Source: Weeksellaceae bacterium (GTDB lineage: Bacteria > Bacteroidota > Bacteroidia > Flavobacteriales > Weeksellaceae). From it: 64,000 nucleotides of DNA. A program made the translations under genes and the position numbers. The stretch is from the NCBI GenBank assembly GCA_019459455.1, contig JAIBEX010000014.1:62001-126000 (forward strand). Reading direction: 5' to 3'. This document shows, one piece after another, positions 1 to 8,218 of the stretch. How positions within the stretch are numbered: position 1 is the first letter of the stretch; each line of letters begins with the position of its first letter. The notes under the pieces are model-generated. The model was given only the letters and a program-made list of their open reading frames with translations. It had not been told where the DNA came from and did no database searches.

Positions 1-210
1 TAAATTATGATTTACATCCATCCCGTACCTTGGATCCAGTACCAAACGGTAATCGTAAAGTGCCCCGTTAAGATAAAAACCCCAACTGAATTTCTGCTGG
101 TCAAAACTCTCCAGTTTATCCATCCTGTTGCGGGTTCTGAATTGTGCATCAGCAAAAGTAGCAAATGCTAATGATGTTAAAACCAACGATTTAAATAAAA
201 TTCTATTCAT
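1..210 (-). CDS. porT: PorT-family T9SS outer-membrane protein (N-terminal part, runs off the left edge)
   Basis: Only the first 70 codons are in the window; the gene continues past base 1. The protein opens with a signal peptide (MNRILFKSLVLTSLAFATFADA), followed by a stretch reading KFSWGFYLNGALYDY. That resembles the first beta strand of PorT-type barrels, where a W/F-G-F-x-L-G-x-N-x-x-D-F pattern is usual. PorT is an outer-membrane component needed for type IX secretion and gliding in Bacteroidota. The gene lies 45 bp downstream of menG on the same strand, an arrangement I recall from other flavobacteria that supports the call. Start is the ATG at 208-210. The fold cannot be checked because the rest is missing. 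Confidence 0.7.
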   Translation of the reverse strand, partial: MNRILFKSLVLTSLAFATFADAQFRTRNRMDKLESFDQQKFSWGFYLNGALYDYRLVLDPRYGMDVNHNL

Positions 211-255
211 GTGTAAAATTAATTTTTTATACCTTTTATAATGCTCCTTAGACTT

Positions 256-975
256 CTACTTCGTCGCTTTATAAATGGTGGCAATGCCCAAACTTAGTTT
301 TTTATATTCTACATTTTTAAAACCGGTATCCAAAAGAATCTGCTTCATCTTTTCCCCGAAAGGAAATGCATTCACCGAATCCGGCAGGTAGGTGTATGCC
401 CTGTTATCCTTGGAAACCAGTTTCCCGATCTGCGGCAGTATGTTTTTAAAATAAAACATATAGAAAGGAGCGAGTATACCTTCGACTTTTGAAAATTCCA
501 AAATATAGACACTGTGGTTTTCCTTTACTACCCTTCTCAGCTCTGCCAGTCCTTTTGTCAGATTTTCGAAATTCCGTACACCAAAAGAGACAGAAACTGC
601 ATCGAACCGGTTATCTTCAAAGGGAAGATTTTCCGCATCACCCTTCTGCATGGAAATTCTGCCGTCTAAATTAAGTTTTTTTATTTTAATAATCCCAACA
701 TTTAACATTTGCTGAGATAAATCCAGTCCAACAACCTCTGCCTGCGTGCCTTTTTGAACGGCAATCGCCAAATCGCCGGTACCGGTTGCAACATCCAGCA
801 CTTCCTTTACATTATCTTTCTTCATCCAGTTCACAAGCGTATTCCTCCAGGCAACATCAATCTTCATGGAGAGCAAATGATTCAGCAAATCATATTTAGG
901 AGCGATGTTATCAAACATATCCTCCACTTCACTTTTCTTGCTGGCGTCCGAATTATAGGGTTTTACCTGTTCCAA
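256..975 (-). CDS. menG: Demethylmenaquinone methyltransferase (UbiE/MenG family)
   Basis: This 239-residue class I SAM-dependent methyltransferase should catalyse the last step of menaquinone synthesis, C-methylation of demethylmenaquinone. Flavobacteria use menaquinone rather than ubiquinone, so MenG fits better than UbiE. The family N-terminus (KPYNSDASKK, then MFDNIAPKYDLLNHLLS) and SAM motif I (DVATGTGDLA, residues 61-70) are present, with the family-typical PFEDNRFDAVSVSFGVRN later. The start is TTG at 973-975. An in-frame stop lies a few codons upstream and the first ATG would delete the conserved N-terminus, so TTG is preferred. It sits 9 bp after the upstream membrane-protein gene and 45 bp before porT, which suggests one leftward operon. 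Confidence 0.95.
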   Translation of the reverse strand: MEQVKPYNSDASKKSEVEDMFDNIAPKYDLLNHLLSMKIDVAWRNTLVNWMKKDNVKEVLDVATGTGDLAIAVQKGTQAEVVGLDLSQQMLNVGIIKIKKLNLDGRISMQKGDAENLPFEDNRFDAVSVSFGVRNFENLTKGLAELRRVVKENHSVYILEFSKVEGILAPFYMFYFKNILPQIGKLVSKDNRAYTYLPDSVNAFPFGEKMKQILLDTGFKNVEYKKLSLGIATIYKATK

Positions 976-984
976 ATTTATGTT

Positions 985-1554
985 TTAAAATTGATAATAT
1001 TCTTTATAGTAGTTCAGGAAGTCCTGCTTCCTGTAAATCTTGGTTCTGGCCTCAGTTTTCTGGATATTCTTAATCACTTTATCGAACTCCTGGTCCACAT
1101 TGTAGTAAAAGTCTTCTGTATAAAGGCCTTTAAACAGCTTAGGTGCCCCATGATAGGTCTTGCCGTCAATTATTGTTGTACCCAATGCCAAAAGTAATGA
1201 ATCTTTCTTTACATCATAACCGTAATACTGGGTGTTGATATAATAGTCCTGATGTGCAATATTAACGAGTCCTCTCACTTTATTCACCGTAAATACAGAA
1301 TCATAAAGCTTTTTCTTATTGCTGTCAAAAACCTGTATGCTGTTTTTCCCTTTAGGCATATACATCTTTACATACTGGCCCGAGGTAATTATCCGTTCTT
1401 CCGTGTTGTTTATCTTAAAATAATAGACATCAGGAGTCGGATTGTCAACCAAAATATAATCTTCCTTAGCGAGAAAAAGAAAATACACCCCGAAAGCCAT
1501 AACAACCATAAATACCGAAATTACAAGACCGGTGACGGCGGGATTCTTCTTCAT
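985..1554 (-). CDS. Conserved hypothetical single-pass membrane protein
   Basis: The product has 189 residues. One hydrophobic segment at about residues 8-28 (TGLVISVFMVVMAFGVYFLF) looks like an uncleaved N-terminal anchor, leaving about 160 polar residues probably in the periplasm. The remainder is rich in Tyr and Lys and ends in YYKEYYQF. No catalytic motif or known domain was recognised. It is the first gene of the leftward group membrane protein - menG - porT and ends 9 bp before menG, so co-transcription is likely. Link to T9SS or quinone metabolism is guilt by location only. Confidence 0.7.
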   Translation of the reverse strand: MKKNPAVTGLVISVFMVVMAFGVYFLFLAKEDYILVDNPTPDVYYFKINNTEERIITSGQYVKMYMPKGKNSIQVFDSNKKKLYDSVFTVNKVRGLVNIAHQDYYINTQYYGYDVKKDSLLLALGTTIIDGKTYHGAPKLFKGLYTEDFYYNVDQEFDKVIKNIQKTEARTKIYRKQDFLNYYKEYYQF

Positions 1555-1620
1555 ATTATTACACAGCTATTTTTGCAAATTTACTAATATTTTTGGTTCT
1601 GCCTTATAGATTTTAATTCA

Positions 1621-1628
1621 TACATTTG
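1621..1628 (+). promoter_or_regulatory. Candidate Bacteroidota -7 box for the FabH-like gene
   Basis: TACATTTG matches TAnnTTTG and lies 22 bp before the ATG at 1651. No TTG is seen at the usual -33 distance, so this is a partial match only. Confidence 0.35.
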
Positions 1629-1650
1629 CATTTATATTTTATTTTTAAAG

Positions 1651-2718
1651 ATGCCGAGTACAATCATAATAGGCTCTGGGAGCTATCTTCCGCCCAGAGT
1701 AATAGGTAGAGACCATTTTTTAGACAGTGAGTTTTATACCGATGCAGGCGACAGGATAAATAAACCCAATGGTGAAGTCATTGACAAGTTTGTTGAAATT
1801 ACTGAAATTGAGACAAGGAGGTATGTTGATGACAACCAGGTGAACTCCGATATAGGTCTGGCAGCAGCAAAAGAAGCGATTTACGACGCTGCAATAGACC
1901 CTGAGCAACTGGATTATATTATTTACGCCAGCAACTTTGGGGAGGTGAGCGAAGGTACACGGTCTAATTTCATGCCCAACATGGCAGCCCGGGTAAAAAG
2001 CAAACTGGGTATCAAGAACAGAAAATGTATCACCTACGACATGATCTTTGGATGTCCGGGATGGGTGGAAGCAATGGTAATGGCCAATCACCTTCTGAAG
2101 GCCAATGCCGCGAAAATGATTCTCGTAATCGGATCTGAAACACTGAGCAGGGTCACAGATCCCTACGACAGGAACAGGATGATATTTGCCGACGGAGCTG
2201 GCGCTGTGGTGGTAAAAGCCACGGAAGAGGAAAATGTAGGCATTATCGCTCACAATACGATTTGTGATAATGATGTGGAACTTACCTACCTCGAAAATGC
2301 CCCTTCTTTAAATAAAGAGGCCGATCAGTTTCCTCTTTATGTACGAATGCAGGGCAGGAAAATTTACGAATATGCCCTTAAAAATGTTCCTGTTGCCATA
2401 AAATCGACTATTGAAAGTGCAGGTCTTACCATTGATGATATCGATAAAATCCTTCTTCATCAGGCAAATGCAAAAATGGACCATGCCATCATTGAACGGC
2501 TCATGAAGCTGTATGACAAACCGGAGTATGACCTTGCGATTGCACCGATGACGATTCAATATCTTGGTAACTCCTCTGTAGCTACCGTTCCTACCATGTA
2601 TGACCTTATCATAAAAAATGAGATGAAGGGCCATCAGTTCAAGGAAAAGGGAAATATCGTATTTGCCTCGGTTGGGGCCGGAATGAACATCAACTGCATT
2701 GTATACAGGTTTCCTTAA
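1651..2718 (+). CDS. 3-oxoacyl-ACP synthase III family condensing enzyme (FabH-like)
   Basis: This 355-residue protein has the thiolase fold of ketoacyl-ACP synthase III, which joins an acyl-CoA primer to malonyl-ACP. The Cys-His-Asn triad can be read as Cys135 (MIFGCPGW), His270 (LLHQAN) and Asn307 (YLGNSS), so catalysis should be intact. It is about 30 residues longer than housekeeping FabH, with extra sequence near residues 25-45. The N-terminal region lacks the usual TSDEWI pattern. It may therefore be a FabH paralogue with a special substrate rather than the main initiation enzyme, so no symbol is given. A -7 box TACATTTG lies at 1621-1628. Confidence 0.85.
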   Translation: MPSTIIIGSGSYLPPRVIGRDHFLDSEFYTDAGDRINKPNGEVIDKFVEITEIETRRYVDDNQVNSDIGLAAAKEAIYDAAIDPEQLDYIIYASNFGEVSEGTRSNFMPNMAARVKSKLGIKNRKCITYDMIFGCPGWVEAMVMANHLLKANAAKMILVIGSETLSRVTDPYDRNRMIFADGAGAVVVKATEEENVGIIAHNTICDNDVELTYLENAPSLNKEADQFPLYVRMQGRKIYEYALKNVPVAIKSTIESAGLTIDDIDKILLHQANAKMDHAIIERLMKLYDKPEYDLAIAPMTIQYLGNSSVATVPTMYDLIIKNEMKGHQFKEKGNIVFASVGAGMNINCIVYRFP

Positions 2719-2744
2719 AAACCAGCGGCTTTACACAACATCCC

Positions 2745-2772
2745 GGGCACAGAATTTTTAATTTTTGTGCCC
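2745..2772 (+). terminator. Possible hairpin terminator after the FabH-like gene
   Basis: GGGCACA at 2745-2751 pairs with TGTGCCC at 2766-2772 across a 14-base AT-rich loop, 26 bp after the stop codon. The tract after the stem (TTTAAATTTCC) is only moderately T-rich. Confidence 0.45.
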
Positions 2773-2791
2773 TTTAAATTTCCTAATTGAA

Positions 2792-4000
2792 ATGCAAAAG
2801 AATTTTCTCATAATCACCGTCATCATCTTTATGCTGGAATTTTACGTTTTCCAGGCCTTCAAAAGCATCTTTGACAAACCAACCGCTAAAATCATATACT
2901 GGGTAGTTACCGGTTTAACCTATGCGCTGCTTGTATTTCTGATGCTGACCATGAACCGCGCCGACCGTGAGCACTACCGCATCCAGTTCATTGTTTCAGT
3001 TTTTCTTATTTTCGTTCTACCTAAGCTCTTCATTATTGCCTTTCTTTTAATCGATGACATCATAAGGCTTTTTGAATTTGGGCTTAATTTTTTCAGCCAT
3101 AATAAAACTCAACACTATCCGGAACGCAGAAAGTTTCTCAGCATCATGGGCATGGGTCTGTTTGGCCTTGCAGCAGGACTTTTCACGGACGGTATTCTGT
3201 TTGGAAAGTACCGCCATCGGGCCCGGACAGTAAAACTTAAGATTCCGGGACTCCCGCAGGCCTTTAAAGGATACCGGATTGTTCAGATTTCCGATTTGCA
3301 CAGCGGGAGTTTTTTTAACCCCGAAAAGTTAAGACCTGCTATTGATTTGATTAATGAGCAAAAGGCCGACCTGATCCTGTTTACAGGCGATGCTGTAAAT
3401 AATTTTGCAGAAGAATTCGAAAGGTTCATACCACTGTTTTCACAAATTAAGGCACCGGATGGAAAATTTTCCGTGCTTGGTAACCATGATTACGGCCACT
3501 ATGCCGAATGGGCATCCAAGGAACTGCATAAAGAAAATGTGCCTAAACTTATACGCCTTAAAAGAAGTGCGGGATTTGAGACCTTACTTAATGAACACCG
3601 GATCATTGAGAGAAGTGGGGAAAAACTGTATATCATTGGTGTGGAAAACTGGGGTTTGAAACCCTTTCCCCAATATGGTGACCTGGATAAAGCTTCCCAC
3701 GGAATCCCTCCGGAAGCAATCAAGATCCTGATGAGCCATGATCCCTCTCATTTTGATGAAGTGGTGAAAAACCATGCTGCCAATATACAACTCACCGTTT
3801 CCGGCCACACGCACGGGATGCAGTTTGGGCTTGATTTGAAAAATGTAAAATGGAGTCCGGTGCAGTACCGCTATAAAAAATGGGCTGACTTATACGAAAG
3901 TGCAGGCAAATATCTTTACGTAAACCGTGGATTTGGAGTTATTGCCTATCCGGGAAGGGTAGGAATATTTCCGGAAATCACCCTGTTTGAGCTCAGTTAG
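2792..4000 (+). CDS. Membrane-anchored metallophosphoesterase (YkuE/YaeI type)
   Basis: The product has 402 residues from the ATG at 2792; an upstream TTG at 2765 lies inside the terminator-like hairpin and is rejected. About three hydrophobic segments fill the first 100 residues. Then comes a twin-arginine-like anchor (RRKFLSIMGMGLFGLAAG), followed by a calcineurin-like phosphoesterase domain. Metal ligands are visible as Asp168/His170 (SDLHSG), GDAVNN, Asn231-His232-Asp233 (GNHDYG), a later SHDPSHFD, and His339/His341 (SGHTHG), so the dinuclear metal site looks complete. The active domain should face the periplasm. Relatives hydrolyse phosphodiesters or pyrophosphates of cell-envelope lipids; the true substrate cannot be read from sequence. 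Confidence 0.88.
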   Translation: MQKNFLIITVIIFMLEFYVFQAFKSIFDKPTAKIIYWVVTGLTYALLVFLMLTMNRADREHYRIQFIVSVFLIFVLPKLFIIAFLLIDDIIRLFEFGLNFFSHNKTQHYPERRKFLSIMGMGLFGLAAGLFTDGILFGKYRHRARTVKLKIPGLPQAFKGYRIVQISDLHSGSFFNPEKLRPAIDLINEQKADLILFTGDAVNNFAEEFERFIPLFSQIKAPDGKFSVLGNHDYGHYAEWASKELHKENVPKLIRLKRSAGFETLLNEHRIIERSGEKLYIIGVENWGLKPFPQYGDLDKASHGIPPEAIKILMSHDPSHFDEVVKNHAANIQLTVSGHTHGMQFGLDLKNVKWSPVQYRYKKWADLYESAGKYLYVNRGFGVIAYPGRVGIFPEITLFELS

Positions 4001-4002
4001 AT

Positions 4003-4749
4003 TTACATTACAAAATCCTTCATGGTAGAGGTGGCAACGTCATTGTCATTGATCCAGGTTAGCAAACCGTCCAGCTTTTCTTCCATTTTCAGTCCTGTGT
4101 TATATCTCCTGAAAAAGGGAATATGGATTTTATGATAGGAAAAATCGGTAAATTGAAGCATGTTCAGGTAAACCAAGACATACTCACTGCTTTTCAGCGT
4201 TTCAAAAACCATGTTTTCATAATATTTCATCGGAAGATACTGAAAGATGGTCTCATTGTACGGGAACTGCGTGATGGGTGCAATGCTTTCCGGAATCACT
4301 TCAACGTCGGTGTCGGTATAAATCGAGGTTTTCCGGCTCAACCTCTTAAAAAGGTAGGTAAGTTTCATTTTCTCAACCGGCGAAACGTAATAGAATTTAT
4401 GCGTGCTGATTTCTTTAGCCGAAAAATGATCAAAGACCCTGATTCCTTTTGCACTTTTACCTATAAATTTCACTACAAGCTGCAGAGCCTTTTCCGTATC
4501 ACCCCAGTTTCCGTTATGGTATAAAGCAATCTCGTGTCCCTTGCTGTAAACTTCCTTCGTCAGAATTTCGAGTTCCGGAACCAGATGCGAAGCTATAAAA
4601 AAGGTTGCCGGGACGTCATGATGTTCCAGGACCCGCAGCAACCTTGCCGTATTTTTCATAATGACCTCCAAAAGCTTTTCCGGACCTATTTTCAGTTTAT
4701 TATCTAAAAATAAATCCGAATCTGTAATGTTAAAGCTTAAGAGAACCAT
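4003..4749 (-). CDS. Polysaccharide-deacetylase (NodB)-like protein, active site degenerate
   Basis: The 248-residue protein is recognisable by a NodB-fold core near residues 40-80: VPATFFIASHLV, then KGHEIALYHNGNW. In active enzymes the first strand ends in a catalytic Asp pair (TFDDGP) and the HExxxH region supplies two metal-binding His residues. Here the first strand reads LLSFNITDSD and the helix HEIALYHNGNW, so the aspartate pair and one histidine appear to be missing. Deacetylase activity is doubtful; a binding or structural role is possible. The gene is convergent with the metallophosphoesterase, 2 bp between the stops, and separate from the downstream dehydrogenase. Confidence 0.6.
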   Translation of the reverse strand: MVLLSFNITDSDLFLDNKLKIGPEKLLEVIMKNTARLLRVLEHHDVPATFFIASHLVPELEILTKEVYSKGHEIALYHNGNWGDTEKALQLVVKFIGKSAKGIRVFDHFSAKEISTHKFYYVSPVEKMKLTYLFKRLSRKTSIYTDTDVEVIPESIAPITQFPYNETIFQYLPMKYYENMVFETLKSSEYVLVYLNMLQFTDFSYHKIHIPFFRRYNTGLKMEEKLDGLLTWINDNDVATSTMKDFVM

Positions 4750-4823
4750 GTAAAGTATTTATTGGTTGAAATGTATAAAGGCCTATCTTAAAACAGATTA
4801 TTTAGAAAAAATGAAGCGATGGT

Positions 4824-5786
4824 TTAATTATCAAGTTTGATCCGCAAGTTTTTAATCATGTCCTTTGTCATCTCCGTAATATCAAAATCGTAGGTCAAAT
4901 CCCAGTCTTTTTTCGCAACAGAATCATCGATGGACGATGGCCAGGAATCTGCAATGGCCTGACGGAAATCCGGTGCATAATCGATTTCAAAATCGGGCAT
5001 TTCCTTCTTTATTTCTTCCGCAAGTTCTTTCGGGGTGAAAGATAATCCACCAAGATTATAAGAAGAGTGAACAGTCAGGTTTTCTTTGGGAGCAGCCATC
5101 AGTTTCAGAGTCGCATTGATCGCATCATCCATATAAAGCATCGGCATGGCTGTATCTTCGGAGATAAAACTCGTGTAGCTACCTTTCTCTACCGCTTCAT
5201 AAAAAATTTCAACGGCATAATCTGTTGTTCCTCCTCCTGCAGGAGTTTTCCAGGAAATAAGACCCGGATAACGGATGCTTCTTACATCCACACCGAATTT
5301 GTCATGATAGTATTCGCACCACTTCTCCCCTGCCATTTTGGAAATTCCGTAAACGGTGGTCGGGTTCAGAACTACGTCCTGTCCTACATTCTGCTTTGGG
5401 ATTCCTTTCCCGAATACCGCAATTGAGCTCGGCCAGAAGACTTTTTTCAGTAAACCTTCCTTTGCCATCTCACAGAAATTCAACAGAGGTTCAACATTGA
5501 GTTTCCATGCAAAAAGAGGCTGTTTTTCCGAAGTCCCGGAAAGCAGGGATGCAAGGTGATAAACCGTGGTGATTTCATAATCCTTCACGACCTGTCTTAC
5601 CAGTTGGGTATTGGATACATCCATTCTTTCATAAAACCCTGCGGAAGTCAGGTTCTTGTCCCAGCGGTCCAGTCCTGAAGCGACCACATTTTCAGCGCCA
5701 TGAATTTCAACCAATCTGTTCGTGAGTTCGGTACCAATCTGCCCGAGGGCACCTGTAATCAGGATTTTTTCCGTGTAGGACTCCAT
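4824..5786 (-). CDS. tdh: NAD-dependent L-threonine 3-dehydrogenase, short-chain (GalE-like) type
   Basis: The 320-residue enzyme oxidises L-threonine to 2-amino-3-ketobutyrate, which Kbl (30112-31305) splits into glycine and acetyl-CoA. It belongs to the extended SDR type found in flavobacteria, not the zinc MDR type of E. coli. Visible signs are the Rossmann motif TGALGQIG (11-18), the active-site pair Tyr146/Lys150 in TVYGISK, and the sequence GLISWKTPAGGGTTDYAVE, which is characteristic of this dehydrogenase rather than of sugar epimerases. Start is the ATG at 5784-5786. It is divergent from gamma-glutamyltransferase and stands alone. Confidence 0.9.
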   Translation of the reverse strand: MESYTEKILITGALGQIGTELTNRLVEIHGAENVVASGLDRWDKNLTSAGFYERMDVSNTQLVRQVVKDYEITTVYHLASLLSGTSEKQPLFAWKLNVEPLLNFCEMAKEGLLKKVFWPSSIAVFGKGIPKQNVGQDVVLNPTTVYGISKMAGEKWCEYYHDKFGVDVRSIRYPGLISWKTPAGGGTTDYAVEIFYEAVEKGSYTSFISEDTAMPMLYMDDAINATLKLMAAPKENLTVHSSYNLGGLSFTPKELAEEIKKEMPDFEIDYAPDFRQAIADSWPSSIDDSVAKKDWDLTYDFDITEMTKDMIKNLRIKLDN

Positions 5787-5874
5787 TTGTAATATTTAGA
5801 ATTAGATTTTAGCAAATTTAGAAAATTTGAACTGTTTAAAAAACTATTCTTTACTTTTGATAAAACTTTCCTCA

Positions 5875-7560
5875 ATGAAAAAACTCCTGTTCTTACTCCT
5901 CCTTTCCTCAAATCTTACGTTTTCGCAATTCACCGATATTAACATCATAAAAGAGGTCCGCACCAAAGACAAAGGACTGGTGGTTTCGGCACATCCCCTG
6001 GCCAGCGAAGCAGGGGCAAAGATTCTGAGAATGGGCGGAAATGCGTATGACGCCGTAATCGCGACCCAGCTGGCCCTGGCAGTTGTTTATCCGCAGGCTG
6101 GAAATCTGGGCGGTGGAGGATTTTTAGTAGGAGTTAAGAACAGTGGTGAGAAATTCACGATTGATTTTCGGGAAACCGCGCCTGAAAAATCATCAGGCGA
6201 CATGTACCTTGACAAAAAAGGAAACGCCAACACTGACCTGTCTCAAAACGGGCGCTTAGCAGTAGGCGTTCCGGGTTCGGTTGCGGGATTTTTCGCGACC
6301 CTTAAACATGCAAAACTTCCGATGGAAAAGCTCCTTCAGCCGGCAATAGATTTGGCGGAACAGGGATTTTCTTTAACTGAAAAAGAAGCCGGACTTCTGA
6401 ACAGTCAGATGGAATATTTTAACCAGCATAATAAAACCATGACTGTTTTTCAGCAAAAAGAACAGTGGAAGCAAGGCGATATTCTGGTGCAGAAGGATTT
6501 AGCGCTGACTTTGAAACTGATTCAACAAAATGGAGCAAAAGGTTTCTATGAAGGTAAAACAGCGGAACTTATTATTGCCGAAATGAAGCGCGGAAACGGA
6601 ATCATCACTTTAAAGGACCTGAAAAACTACAAGGTCGCCGAAAGAAAACCGATTGTTTTCGATTATAAAGGGAATGAAATTGTGTCGATGCCGTTGCCTT
6701 CGAGCGGTGGAATTCTGTTGGCTCAAATGCTAAAAATGTCAGGTTTTGAGAATTTGGAAAAATATAAGCACAATTCAGGGGAAGCAGTTCAGATCATGGT
6801 AGAGGCGGAAAGACGGGCTTTTGCTGACAGAGCGGAATACATGGGTGATCCGGATTTCATTAACGATAAAACCCAATTGCTGATCTCTGATGAATATCTG
6901 AAAAGCCGCTGGAAAAGCTTCGACAAGAACCTCGCTACACGAAGTTCAGAAGTTGGAAAAATAATTCCGCAGCCGAAAGAATCCACGGAAACAACCCATA
7001 TTTCTATCCTTGATAAAGAAGGTAATGCGGTGGCTGTAACCACGACATTGAACGGGCTTTACGGCAGCAAAGTCGTGGTTACAGGTGCCGGATTTTTCCT
7101 CAACAATGAGATGGATGATTTCTCAGTAAAACCAGGCGTTCCGAATATGTTTGGCGCAGTGGGCGGCGAAGCCAATTCAATTAAACCCGGTAAACGGATG
7201 CTGAGTTCGATGACGCCAACCATCGTTCTGAAAAACGGAAAACCGTTTATTATTGTCGGAACACCGGGTGGCACCACGATTCCTACTTCGGTGTATCAGT
7301 CCATTGTGAATGTGATTGATTTTAAACTCAGCCCAAATATGAGTGTCAATGCTCCCAAATTCCACCACCAGTGGCTTCCCGAAAATGTATTGGTGGAACG
7401 TCATTTCCCCGAAACCACCATCAAAGCGTTGGAAAAAAAGAATTACAAACTGGAAAGGGTCTCCCAAATCGGCAGGACAGAAATGATTGTAATTGATGAA
7501 AAAGGAAATGCTGTTGCGGTTGCTGATGGGCGTGGTGATGATTCTGTAGGAGTGGAATAG
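5875..7560 (+). CDS. ggt: Gamma-glutamyltransferase (periplasmic, self-processing)
   Basis: From the ATG at 5875 the protein has 561 residues with a clear signal peptide (MKKLLFLLLLSSNLTFSQ). An upstream TTG would bury it, so the ATG is chosen. The enzyme transfers or hydrolyses the gamma-glutamyl group of glutathione and related peptides. The precursor cuts itself before the catalytic Thr, here Thr373 in TETTHISI. Substrate-loop features such as NAYDAVIA, NLGGGGF, DFRETAPE and later PGGTTIP match the family. It is a single gene; the following gene begins 60 bp downstream and has unlike base composition. Confidence 0.95.
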   Translation: MKKLLFLLLLSSNLTFSQFTDINIIKEVRTKDKGLVVSAHPLASEAGAKILRMGGNAYDAVIATQLALAVVYPQAGNLGGGGFLVGVKNSGEKFTIDFRETAPEKSSGDMYLDKKGNANTDLSQNGRLAVGVPGSVAGFFATLKHAKLPMEKLLQPAIDLAEQGFSLTEKEAGLLNSQMEYFNQHNKTMTVFQQKEQWKQGDILVQKDLALTLKLIQQNGAKGFYEGKTAELIIAEMKRGNGIITLKDLKNYKVAERKPIVFDYKGNEIVSMPLPSSGGILLAQMLKMSGFENLEKYKHNSGEAVQIMVEAERRAFADRAEYMGDPDFINDKTQLLISDEYLKSRWKSFDKNLATRSSEVGKIIPQPKESTETTHISILDKEGNAVAVTTTLNGLYGSKVVVTGAGFFLNNEMDDFSVKPGVPNMFGAVGGEANSIKPGKRMLSSMTPTIVLKNGKPFIIVGTPGGTTIPTSVYQSIVNVIDFKLSPNMSVNAPKFHHQWLPENVLVERHFPETTIKALEKKNYKLERVSQIGRTEMIVIDEKGNAVAVADGRGDDSVGVE

Positions 7561-7620
7561 GTTTGGGTTAGAACCATTTGACGTACATTTAAGACCTCAC
7601 GCTATCTGATATTAAAAAAA

Positions 7621-8169
7621 ATGGTCAAGAAACTAAAAACGGTATTAAATTATATAAAATGGATTTCAATTCTAAGTCTTTTACCGGTAATTTTATCCTT
7701 TGGGTTATATCTTCAAATTAGTGATATCAGGAAAAGCAAAAATGATTTCAATATATCCGAAGGAAAAATAGATATCGTGGGATTTACAGATAGAGTTCAT
7801 AAAGGGAATGCCTATAGAAGCTTTTCTATTAAAACTGAAACTAAAGTTCTATTTGTGAAATTAAAAAAAAATGGTAATTTATTTTCCTTCTTCTCTAAGG
7901 ATGCTCAGGTTTATAACCGTCTATTTGCAAATCTTAATGAAAATGACATCGTAAAAATTTATCACGGGCCCCCAAGTGACACCCAGAATACGATTGACAT
8001 TATTCAGCTTGAGAAAAACAATAACGTATTGATCGATAAGTTGATACATGACAACAAATTAATTGGACAAATTAAATTTATTTCGATAATATTATTTATA
8101 TACTTTGCCTTTCCCGTAGTATTTTATATTTTATCCGCAATTGAAGAGAGAAAAGTTCATGGAAGATGA
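7621..8169 (+). CDS. Hypothetical membrane protein, AT-rich gene
   Basis: The product has 182 residues. Hydrophobic segments at about 13-33 (IKWISILSLLPVILSFGLYL) and 148-170 (IKFISIILFIYFAFPVVFYIL) enclose a soluble central domain of roughly 110 residues. That arrangement recalls DUF3592-type proteins, but no signature was certain. Codon use is markedly more AT-rich than in both neighbours (AAA, ATA and TTA are frequent), which hints at separate ancestry. The gene is preceded by an A-rich tract just before its ATG and followed by the convergent end of the carotenoid operon. Confidence 0.55.
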   Translation: MVKKLKTVLNYIKWISILSLLPVILSFGLYLQISDIRKSKNDFNISEGKIDIVGFTDRVHKGNAYRSFSIKTETKVLFVKLKKNGNLFSFFSKDAQVYNRLFANLNENDIVKIYHGPPSDTQNTIDIIQLEKNNNVLIDKLIHDNKLIGQIKFISIILFIYFAFPVVFYILSAIEERKVHGR

Positions 8170-8218
8170 TAAAATACACTTTTTTTGGGACATTTCATTC
8201 CGAAGATTCTAACTGTGC

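Noticed and set aside
754-1197. 147-codon plus-strand frame crossing menG and the membrane-protein gene
   Set aside because: It spans the ends of two well-supported leftward genes and lacks a promoter or domain.
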